Source of the DNA: Prochilodus magdalenae
Taxonomy: Eukaryota; Chordata; Actinopteri; Characiformes; Prochilodontidae
Direction: 5' to 3'
DNA: 64,000 nt
NCBI GenBank assembly: GCA_024036415.1
Contig: JAMWET010003554.1
Location: 16,001 to 80,000 of the forward strand
Positions 55,750 through 64,000 of this stretch are shown here, in pieces. Positions within the stretch are counted from its first letter, which is position 1, and the number at the start of each line of letters is the position of its first letter. A program made the position numbers and the translations under genes. The notes under the pieces were generated by a model, which searched no databases, was not told where the DNA came from, and was given only the letters and a program-made list of their open reading frames with translations.

Positions 55750-56830
55750 AAAAGAGCAAACCAGAGGGCTGGAGTCCCTCAGAAGTAAAGATGGGAAAGG
55801 TATACCACTTTATGAAAGGGTGCATATACAAGTAGTACAATAATTTCAGAACTTAGAACCATTCGGGAGTCATGCATGCACACAGAGTAATTTATCTACC
55901 AAATTTAACCCCTTTGTGAAGTGACCACCCAGGGGCACCCAGGGAGCAGCTGGGAGTTACATGCCTTGCCCAAGGGCACTTCAGGTGTGTCCTTAAAAAC
56001 AGACATGATTGTCTGTAGTGGAAATCAGCGCCTGGGATCAGAAATACTTCCCAAAATCTCCTGTGAACACAGTTCATCGCTGCAACCATAGGTACAAGGT
56101 GAAGGTCTAACATACAAAGACGAAACCAGATATAAACAGAAACACCGCCACCTTTTCCATCGCCCAAGCTGGGCCCATTTAAGTTGGACTGAGCTGAAGT
56201 GGAATAGTGTCCTGTGTTCCGACAAACCAAAATGAAAAAATCTTTTTGGGGATCATGGATACTGCGTCCTCTGGGCTGAAGAAGAGAGATGCCTTTCAGC
56301 TAGCTGTCAGCATGCAGTTCAAAAGCCAGAATCTGTGATGGTACAGGGGAGCATTAGTGCACATGGCACATTGAATGGTGAAAGATATATATGGATTTTG
56401 GAGTAGCATGAGATGACATCTTTTTCGGGGGAGGTCTTGCTTATTTCAGCAAGACAATGGCAAACCGCACTCTGCACACAGTATGCATATGATTGGCTCA
56501 TTAGTACAAGAGTCCAGGTACTAAACAGAACCAGCCTGCAGTCCAGACCGGTCATTCACTGAAAACGTATTGTGCTTTATGAATATAGGACAAAGGGGAT
56601 TCTGTTGGGAACAGGTGACCAGCTAGAACACTCAATCAGCCACGAATGGAGAACATTTCACTTTCAAAACTATAGCAGTCGCCTTCTCAGCTCCCAAACA
56701 CTCACAGAGCATAGTTAAATAGAGGGGTGAAGAACACTGTGGTGAAAATGAACCTGTTCCAACACACTGGCATCAAATTTAAAATGTGATGTTATTTAAA
56801 TATAAGGTTCAAACAATTAGCCCATCACTG
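55350..56830 (+). mobile_element. Decayed Tc1/mariner-like transposon
   Basis: The left end (ccatctcccaaaaagtt..., about 55366) and interior phrases aagctgggcccattta (56166), ttcaaaagccagaatctgtg (56319) and agcaagacaatggcaaac (56447) match the teleost Tc1-like family also seen at 640-937 and 4170-4420. The last phrase corresponds to the Q-Q-D-N-A-K-P catalytic block. Frames are broken throughout. A (ATCT)n tract (55677-55748) and a SINE fragment (55900-55990) lie inside it. Confidence 0.75.
55677..55748. repeat. (ATCT)n microsatellite
   Basis: About 18 tetranucleotide copies, pure, inside the Tc1-like copy. Confidence 0.97.
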
Positions 56831-57040
56831 TGTTCTGTTTTCATTTATATGTCACCCACCGTTTTTGGAAAGTGGGTTGTACTTTTACTGCCTCTGATAA
56901 TTCAGTTGGTTGATACACAAAGTTCTATTGCAAATGACACTTTAGTCACAACTGATGAATAAATGAATCACGCAAAAGAGGACTACACATGGTTTAAAAA
57001 GATCAGAAGACAATTGGAAGTTGCTTTTAACTTTTTAGGT

Positions 57041-57265
57041 GTGTGTGTGTGTATGTGCGTATGTGCGTGTGTGCGTGTGTGTGCGTTTGTGTGTGTGTGC
57101 GTGTGTGCGTGTGTGCGTGTGTGTGCGTTTGTGTGTGTGTGCGTGTGTGTGCGTGAGTGTGTGTGTGTGTGTGCGTGTGTGTGCGTGTGTGTGTGTGCGT
57201 TTGTGTGTGTGTGCGTGTGTGTGTGTGAGTGTGTGTGTGTGTGTGTGCGTGTGTGTGCGTGTGTG

Positions 57266-57299
<34 letters not shown>
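57041..57299. repeat. (TG)n tract with regular TGCG interruptions
   Basis: About 260 bases of alternating purine-pyrimidine (TG)n broken by CG and TTTG units, then a G-run. This has strong Z-DNA-forming potential. The Cys-Val and Thr-His frames across it are not genes. Confidence 0.95.
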
Positions 57300-57303
<4 letters not shown>

Positions 57304-57418
57304 GGGGGTCTACTTAAATGGATTTCAGTTTTCACTATGTAAATGGCTTCAGTTTTCCTAAAACACGATATGTTTCTCAATCTGTACATATTTTTCACCC
57401 TCTGTCTGAAACCCTCTT

Positions 57419-57660
57419 CTAGGCCTTGTTCAGACTACCAGCTCAAAATCCAATTTTTGGCAAATCCATCCATATTTCTCCTGTATCCATGTTTGAAATA
57501 TGCACCACCAGGGTAGCTGGTTAGTTATTGACATCGATGTCGTTACCCTAGCAGCCCATGCAGATTGGTTGGTGGTGTCTGGACACATAAATCTGAGTGT
57601 TAATGCAGATAACAGTGTGGATGTTCTTTTATCCTGCAGTGCGAACAAAGCCTTAGAGCT
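57419..57660. mobile_element. Small inverted-repeat element (MITE-like)
   Basis: tctaggccttgttcagact at the left faces agtgcgaacaaagccttaga at the right, an imperfect inverted pair about 240 bases apart. The left interior resembles the start of the repeat at 12590-13620. Non-coding. Confidence 0.6.
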
Positions 57661-58780
57661 CCTGTGTTTCTAAGCTCGCTTCCCGTGGAGCCCAGTGTGC
57701 TCTGATTGTTCAGCACATCCACTCTGTTCTGATCAGGCAACTAGCCAAACAAAGCTGTCCAGTATAGATGTTGATTTGGCCCACCTGAGTAATCCTTACC
57801 CCAGATCCACACAATTTTATACTATATGAAAATTGTATTTTAAAAATCCATGTAGAAATATACATATATGTTATATATATTATACACATGTATATATGTA
57901 TATATTAAACCGTCATTTATTATTTTATCTTTTTGTCCTTCATCCACCATAAACATTGTACTTTGGCCCTCCAAGTCAAACACATTTGCACACCACTCAT
58001 TTTGGTTTTGAGTTGTAATCTTTGGGGAGGAACTGAGGACTCTTATGTACTGTGACACTGGCGTAGAGAAAGAAGCGGTGGTAGCGCCCTTTTATTAGAC
58101 CTCAGGCAGAAAGGCACAGACTTTCACTGAGTGGACTACTCTATAAGTTCAGGAGCCGCTCTCTGACATCATGGCAGGTCAGTAGCGGGTCTTTTTTGCT
58201 ATTGTGGAGCATTTTTTGTTTTGATGGCAGAGTGAGCACAAAGCAAATAGTCATCACACGAAAACCATAACACTCCTCATTTTCTCAGATAGATAATTAT
58301 GATGTTGGACATTAACACTGTCTATAACTAATCAACATAACTGGGCCGGATGGCTTTTGGCCTGTAGCTGACTAACAGCGCTTACTGACTTTAACTCATT
58401 TTACTGGTGGTAACCGGTGAATTCTGCAGTTATGCTGCACTGGCTGATCTGTGTAAGGCTGTGTAGGTTTGGGGAGTTGGTGTAGGGTTCGAGCTTCTGA
58501 GGAAAGGGTATGTTTGTCGGGGGAATTGTGTTGGATAGTGATAGTGAAAGTTATCTAGCCTTACAGTGAAAGTTTAACAACTCAATCAATATCCTCTGCA
58601 GCTAGCCAGACAGGCCTCCCAATAACACTATAAAAGAGTAAGTGGAATGAGACTGGCACTGGGGACTACATGCTGCCCTCTTCTGATGTTTAGTGTTTTT
58701 AGAAACACACAGCTTCATGGTAATTCAGGTATCTTGGTATGAAGAGTTGTGAGATTATTGTCAATTGCTCAATATGGACA
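57661..58780. other. Gene-free intergenic stretch
   Basis: No supported gene. AT-rich near 57840-57910. A short ATGGCAG|GTCAGT sequence near 58171 looks like a start-codon exon with a donor on the plus strand, but no downstream exons were found. Confidence 0.5.
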
Positions 58781-58784
58781 GAGA

Positions 58785-58905
58785 TTTCTCAAAAATCGAA
58801 ACAATTTCTCAGTTTCAACATTTGACATGCCGTATTTGAACTGTTTGGAATTAAATATAGGGATTGGATGATTTGCACATTATTGCATTCTGTTTATATT
58901 AACAT
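58785..58905 (+). mobile_element. Tc1/mariner-like 3' end fragment
   Basis: atttctcagtttcaacat (about 58802) and gatttgcacattattgcattctg (about 58869) match the terminal region of the same Tc1-like family as 55350-56830. No transposase part remains. Confidence 0.55.
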
Positions 58906-58914
58906 AACATTTTT

Positions 58915-59115
58915 GGGGAGGTTATGAAACCAGCCTTGTGACAGAAGTGTTGCTGGTTTGATTCCCTGATCCAACAGTAGTGCCCTTGAGCAAAGCACCT
59001 AACCCTCCCCCCACCCAGATGCCCGGGATAGAGCTGTCCACTGCTCTGGGCAAGAGTGCTCACTGCCCCCTAGTGTGTGTTCACTAGTGTGTGTATGTGG
59101 GTGTTTCACAGGTTA
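58915..59115 (+). mobile_element. tRNA-derived SINE-like repeat
   Basis: gctggtttgattccc near 58952 resembles a pol III B-box. It is followed by cccttgagcaaagcacctaa and a ctgctctgggcaagagtg...tgtgtgttcact tail, a layout common in teleost SINEs. The A-box end is degenerate. A related fragment in other orientation lies at 55900-55990. Confidence 0.6.
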
Positions 59116-59629
59116 AGCATGGAAGACCAATTCTTCTGTGTGCAAACCCAAACGACCAAAATGGCCTCTACACTGAGGGAATGGTTGGCCTTCACCTTTT
59201 TTTCTGGAAAACTGCGGCAGCCTTTTCATGAGAAATGAGCCGATACAATAAACATAAACAGTTACACATAAAACAGTTACCATTATTAAACATACAGATA
59301 TCAACAGATCTTATAGATATTAGGATAACCTTGGTTTCCATCCTCCTATAATGTTAATGTGTTCAGAGATACCTGTTCTCCTTTACTATAACTTCAGTCA
59401 CATTAAAACCTTCTACTGAAGTAATGAACTTCAGCTGAGAAATGTATATAAATATACACCAACCTGCTTCTTCATTAATTACACCTTGTGACTGGTTTTT
59501 CATTGTACATAATGTACATAAAGAGATGGTAAGGGAACAAGGGAAACAGAAATGGGTGATATAAATGAGCAGTAGTTTGTATGTTGTGTGAAATGTACAT
59601 AAAAACAGAATAATTTTACAGCCTATAGT

Positions 59630-60310
59630 ACGCACACACAGACCACTTTATTAGGTACATCTGCCTCTATATGCACTCATATAATCTACTTTATCTGCGC
59701 CACCATATAACAGCACTTCGCAGTTCCACAATTACAGACTGTACTCCATCTGTTTCTCTACAGACTGCATTACCCTGTTGTCTTAACACCTCAGTGCCAC
59801 TGCTGAACTGAGAATAGTCCACCAACCAAAACCATCCACCCAACAGTGTCCTATGGGCAGCGTCCTGTGGGCAGCGTCCTGTGACCAGCGTCCTGTGACC
59901 AGTGTCCTGTGACCAGCCTCCTGTGACCACGGATGAAGGACTACAGAATGACCAACACAAGCTGTACAGCAGCAGATGAGCTATCGTATTTGACTGTACA
60001 TCTACAAGGTGGACCAGCAAGGTAGGAGTGTCTAATAGAGTGGACAGTGAGTGGACACAGTGTTTAAACATTCCAGCAGCACTGCTGTGTCTGATCCACT
60101 CACACCAGCACTACACACACTAACACACCACCACGTCAGTGTCACTGCAGTGCTGAGAATAATCCACCACCCATATAATACGTGCTCCTTGGGGTCCTGA
60201 CCGCTGAAGAACAGGGTGAAGGAGAGCTAACTTGCAGATGGACTACAGTCTGTAATTGCAGAACTACAAAGTGCTTAAATGGACATTGACTGTAGATACA
60301 GCACCCGAGT
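59630..60310. repeat. Long interspersed repeat copy with 14-bp minisatellite
   Basis: It starts accactttattaggtac (59643) and contains fragments shared with 6500-6780, 62800-63050 and 63900-64000 (for example cagttccacaattacagact at 59721 and again at the window end). Near the middle, 59844-59927 holds six tandem copies of a 14-bp unit CAGCGTCCTGTGAC with few changes. Non-coding. Confidence 0.7.
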
Positions 60311-61009
60311 AGACTACTTAATGAAGTAGGACTGACTGGATCTTCAGATAGCAGGTTCTTCTGAATCAGCCCCTGAAAATGATTTCACCCTATAACCATA
60401 TAAACCAGAATTAAAGGAATGAACGTGTTCGTGTCGGATGGACACTAGATGGCACTGCAGCTCTGCTTTCTGTAGAGCAATTTTGGCTGGATGAGATGAA
60501 CAGCAGGGAATGATATCTCATCTGGAATGTTTTTCTCCTATAGTTGATCGGATTTCACAGAAGTGATTAGGTCAGATTCTTAAACACCATAAACATGAAG
60601 TCATGAGTTAAACAACACTGAACCTGATTTAGATGATGCTGGAGCAAATGAAGCTCATACCTTTGTATTGCAAACTTTTCCAAGAATGCCATAGTCATCC
60701 TGACGTACACAGGGGAGGTCTGAAAAAATCTGATATGTACAGAATTAACACTTATACTTAATAAAAATGTAAACAAAATTATTTTAAACAATAACTCTGG
60801 AGGACTTCCCTCAAATATCATTACGGATTTTCTCATCAAAGGTCTATTGGAAGTTGAGTCAATAATGCATTTCTGCCAATCATTTGACATTTGACTCTCC
60901 TCATTTGAGGATGGTGGAAACAGATGTAACACTGGTAGAAGGCCAGCATTTCTAATCTGAGGAATTCCATACAAACTATTACCTCGTTTTCAATAAATAG
61001 GCCTTAAAA
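60310..61009. other. Gene-free intergenic stretch
   Basis: A 135-codon minus-strand frame (60567-60974) exists but resembles no family I know and has no splice or promoter support. No feature is called. Confidence 0.5.
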
Positions 61010-61548
61010 CATTTTTTTTTTTTGAAACACCTGGTTTTAGACCACAATCATTTATTAGTATGGTGTAGGGCCTCCTTTTGCGGCCAATACAGCGTCAGTT
61101 TGTCTTGGGAATGACATATACTGCGTCCTGCACAGTGGTCAGAGGGATTTTAAGCCATTCTTCTTGCAGGATAGTGGCCAGGTCACTACATGATGCTGGT
61201 GGAGGTTCGTCCTTCTTGGTGGTATGCTGACATTACCCTGGATACCGTGGCTCTTGATACATCACAAAGACTTGCTGTCTTGGTCACAGATGCGCCAGCA
61301 AGACGTGCACCAACAGTTTGTCCTCTTTTGAACTCTGGTATGTCACCCATAATGTTGTGTGCATTGCAGTATTTTGAGCAGAACTGTGCTCTTACCTGCT
61401 AACTGAACCTTCACACTCTGCTCTTACTGGTGCAATGTGCAGTTAATGAAGATTGGCCACCAGGCTGGTCCAATTTAGCCATGAGACCTCCCACACTACA
61501 ATGACAGGTGTTTCAGTTTCATTGTCCAACCCCTGTACATACTGTGCA
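61010..61548 (-). mobile_element. Internally deleted Tc1/mariner-like element
   Basis: The ends are inverted: GAAACACCTG at 61023 faces CAGGTGTTTC at 61505, each within longer matching termini. On the minus strand the 61204-61548 half reads as the 5' end and helix-turn-helix region of a common teleost Tc1-like transposase. The 61010-61203 half reads as its last codons and 3' end. The catalytic middle, roughly 0.9 kb, is missing with a junction near 61203. Confidence 0.75.
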
Positions 61549-61794
61549 CAGAACGTGGTTTAAGTCTGGCAGAATAGATAGAAATGTGATAGACGGTGTT
61601 TGATGAAGCGCATCTGAACTTCTCAGTGAGGAGGTTAATCATCTGAGGTCCTTCTATAAGAACTCTACTGTACATCCATACTTGTACATTTTATTGGGTA
61701 TCTGCTTAGACTAAGTAGCTCAATTGTGAAACGGTCACACGTGTGCAGTCAGTTGAAGGAAAGTGTCAGAACAGAGTGATGCTTTGCAGACACT

Positions 61795-62436
61795 TTATTA
61801 CACAAATAACATTGTTACTGAAAATAGTATTCTTGCAATAAAACCTCAGTATGTCACAACAAATATCAGACACATCTCACATCCTGCTTGGAAAAATGTA
61901 GTAAATACAGATTTAGATACATCATAATAATCTTTTTTTCTTTCTTTTCTGAATGCGGCACAACAGAAATCAAAATACAGGTGACAGTAGCAGCGCTTTG
62001 AAAGAAGTGGCACATTTGTAGTAATATAGGTGCTGCAGAAGGCGAAAAATACATAATCAAAAAGGCACAAATGTACAGATAGGAGATCAAACAGATGTCT
62101 GGACCAGTTACCTGAAAACGTAAAAGAGCTATTGAGTTGATAAGTTACTGGAAGAAGTTTGTCAATCATAAAACCAAACTAAAAACAGTTCCACCTGGTT
62201 CCTCCCGATCCATTAAAATACCCATATAGATTTAGGCTTAAATCTACCAGTGTTTTGCTCCTCTACATGGTCCCTTAAAATCATAAATTAAAGTGGCAGT
62301 CGTACGTCCCTACTGAGAAAAAGGTTTTTGCACAAATAAATAAAATATATTGGCAGCCAATACGAACAGTTACATATATGATTGCAGTACATCCTGACGG
62401 TGCGAGCATTGGGGGACGGGTTTAAAATGGGGTGGC
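61795..62436 (-). terminator. pam: pam 3' UTR with candidate poly(A) signal
   Basis: Sequence downstream of the pam stop codon. TTTATT at 61795-61800 reads AATAAA on the minus strand and would give a 3' UTR of about 640 bases. Short frames within it are not genes. Confidence 0.5.
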
Positions 62437-62618
62437 TCATTGAGATGCAGACACCGGGGGAGGCGGGGCTGAATACTCCTCGTTCTCAGAGTCGGTGGCG
62501 TCCTCATCGTCCTTCTCCAGGTCGCTGCCCTCGGTGCTAAGTCGGTCGAAGCCCTGCCGCGTGTAGCCTTTGTGGGTGGCAAAGAAATTCCCCAAGTTTA
62601 ACGTCCCTGCAGCCTTGC
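62437..62618 (-). CDS. pam: Peptidylglycine alpha-amidating monooxygenase, last coding exon
   Basis: The acceptor is atcttcccccag at 62619. The exon encodes 59 residues plus TGA, including AAGTLNLGNFFATHKGYTRQ, GFDRLSTEGSDLEKDDEDAT and DSENEEYSAPPPPVSASQ. This is the cytosolic tail of PAM, the bifunctional enzyme of secretory granules that converts glycine-extended peptides to C-terminal amides. The LNLGNFF, GFDRLSTEGSD and EEYSAP motifs are shared with mammals. Serines in this tail are phosphorylated and guide endocytic and granule trafficking. The catalytic PHM and PAL domains and the membrane segment lie outside the window to the right. The gene is upstream of ppip5k2 on the same strand, as in human. 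Confidence 0.95.
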
Positions 62619-62799
62619 CTGGGGGAAGATGGAGAAAAGGTCAGAGCGCTGAGTCGTGGCCTAATTCGGTTTAATGGAAACAGTGTCGTTTAAAGCAGCG
62701 TGAAGTTTCTGAAGAAGGTACTTTATGCATACCTACTGTGTACAGTGCAGCTCACTGCGACTGATGGCCCAGTTTTCACTGACTATGCTACAGTCAAGT

Positions 62800-63050
62800 T
62801 CTATACTACAGGCCACTTTATTAGGCCATTCATTATCCATTTTATCAGCTGCACCTACCACATCGGAGCACTTTGTGGTTCTACAATAACAGGTCGTAGT
62901 CCATCTGTTTCTCTGTATAATCTGTCAGCCTTTCTTTGCCCCATTCACCAGTGATCAGACCCCCACAGGATGACCACAGTTTGAAGCACAGTTTAGAGAA
63001 GTTACTGATGACAGCTCATCTGTTGCTGCACAGTTAGAGTTTGAATTTCA
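62800..63050. repeat. Interspersed repeat copy
   Basis: ggccactttattaggccatt, gcactttgtggttctacaat and gtccatctgtttctctgta are shared with the copy at 59630-60310. Same family as 6500-6780 and 63900-64000. Confidence 0.65.
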
Positions 63051-63059
63051 TCTTCTAGT

Positions 63060-63235
63060 CCAGGGGTGGGCAAACGAAGGGCCAATAGGCCAGGACAGTT
63101 TGCTGAGCTCCCTGCTCAAATATACCAGCTGAACTTGGCAAACACCTAGGAGTTAAAACAGGCATGTTTGAGCAGGAAAATCAGCAAACTGTGCAGGAAT
63201 CGGACCCTCTCAGGACTGGAGTCCCCCACCATTCC
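63060..63235. mobile_element. Small inverted-repeat element (MITE-like)
   Basis: ccaggggtgggcaaacgaag at the left faces aggactggagtcccccacc at the right, a diverged inverted pair. cagtttgctga and tcagcaaactgtgcagg are internal inverted copies. The form resembles short hAT-like elements such as 13143-13296. Confidence 0.55.
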
Positions 63236-63899
63236 TCTAGTGTTTCATAAGTGATTAGTTTCTGCCCACAAGACACTGCTGGCTTAATATTTTTAATAGG
63301 CAGTCTACTCTCAGCCCAGTAACACTGAGGGCCAAATCTGAGCGCAGACATAATGACCGCGGTGTGTGATTCACGAAGACTGCAGCTCATCACACAAGCT
63401 TCCCTGTCCATTAAGTGCTTACTCATTTGCTGCAGATCTGCTGGTGAAGACACAGCGGTGTTAGTAATAAGCTCTTTCCCACCAAAGCTATTGTGCAGGG
63501 TGGGTATTTTACTCTGGCTAAGACAGCAATAACACAACAACATTGGGAAACGATTGCACAGACTGGATGTGTGTATTTTGGGCACATTACAGATATTGTG
63601 GACCGTATCTCCTCACATACTTACATCTGATCCCCAGAGTTTAGACAGTGTTATTCTGATGGTAAACATTCTGTCAACACGTGTTCTTTTGACACCCTAA
63701 TGCAAATCTATGGCAGATAGAAATTCAGACCAGCAACAGCAAGTTCCCCCACAGGCCCTGTCGCACTTTATGGTGCAAACAAAGTAATTAAAATGGTTTA
63801 CTGTAGAGAAACCTGTAGACGGAACACAGTGGTCTTGATGGGAACCAGGTGTTAGAATGTCTAAAAGTCAAATACAGCTAATTTAATGCACGACCATTA

Positions 63900-64000
63900 C
63901 AGAATATTATAACCACCTCCTTGTATCTACACTCACTGTCCTTTTTACCAGCTCCACTGACCATAGAGGTGAACTTTGTAGTTCTACAATTACAGACTGC
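63900..64000. repeat. Interspersed repeat copy, cut by window end
   Basis: actttgtagttctacaattacagactgc at the window end matches the copy at about 59713-59740 and the left part of 62800-63050. Confidence 0.65.

Larger units (their letters stand above)
62619..64000 (-). other. pam: pam last intron (partial)
   Basis: No further pam exon was recognised. It contains interspersed repeat copies at 62800-63050 and 63900-64000 and an inverted-repeat element at about 63060-63235. Confidence 0.6.

Noticed and set aside
56963..57398. Cys-Val and Thr-His repeat frames
   Set aside because: Translations of the (TG)n tract on either strand.
60567..60974. 135-codon minus-strand frame in the pam-ppip5k2 interval
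   Set aside because: No family resemblance, flanked by repeats, and no splice, promoter or poly(A) context. Considered as a GIN1 remnant, but no integrase motif is visible.

Overview
This is vertebrate nuclear DNA, almost certainly from a ray-finned fish. Coding exons are small and split by GT-AG introns. The non-coding part carries decayed Tc1/mariner copies, hAT-like and other terminal-inverted-repeat elements, a tRNA-derived SINE and many microsatellites of the kinds typical of teleosts. Several interspersed repeats resemble families I associate with otophysan fishes (characins, catfishes, electric fishes), but the order is a guess.

Three genes are supported, all on the minus strand, so transcription runs from high to low coordinates. 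At the right end (62437-62618) lies the last coding exon of pam, encoding the cytosolic tail of peptidylglycine alpha-amidating monooxygenase. The middle of the window (about 54.6 kb down to 16.75 kb) is a complete ppip5k2 gene, the inositol-pyrophosphate kinase/phosphatase. I placed 30 coding exons whose phases agree at every junction, giving about 1,407 residues. At the left, macir (the C5orf30 orthologue) has a single coding exon at 11469-12101, with its promoter and 5' non-coding exon probably near 14.5-14.8 kb. The order and relative orientation pam > ppip5k2 > macir match human 5q21 (PAM, GIN1, PPIP5K2, MACIR). That is why the kinase is called ppip5k2 rather than ppip5k1. No GIN1-like integrase gene is visible in the 5.2-7 kb between pam and ppip5k2.

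Region by region. 1-4.4 kb is a nested repeat: a decayed Tc1 copy split by a 3.2-kb hAT-like element that itself carries a 1.45-kb minisatellite with a 24-bp unit. 4.4-11.1 kb is gene-free downstream DNA with several inverted-repeat elements. 11.1-14.8 kb is macir. 14.8-16.75 kb is intergenic, including an approximately 80-bp degenerate tandem repeat just upstream of macir. 16.75-55.2 kb is ppip5k2, with repeats only in introns. 55.3-61.8 kb is intergenic and packed with transposon remains and microsatellites. 61.8-64 kb is the pam 3' end and part of its last intron.

The three genes do not form a pathway. PPIP5K2 makes and removes inositol pyrophosphates in the cytosol and nucleus, MACIR binds UNC119-type trafficking proteins and modulates macrophage responses, and PAM amidates secreted peptides in the secretory pathway. 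Their proximity is ancestral synteny. I found no new biological system. The points most worth checking are the nested minisatellite element, a probable non-canonical GC-AG donor and a long unconserved C-terminal tail in ppip5k2, a 132-bp poly-C tract beside a ppip5k2 exon, and the shared perfect CRE palindromes at the two promoter regions.
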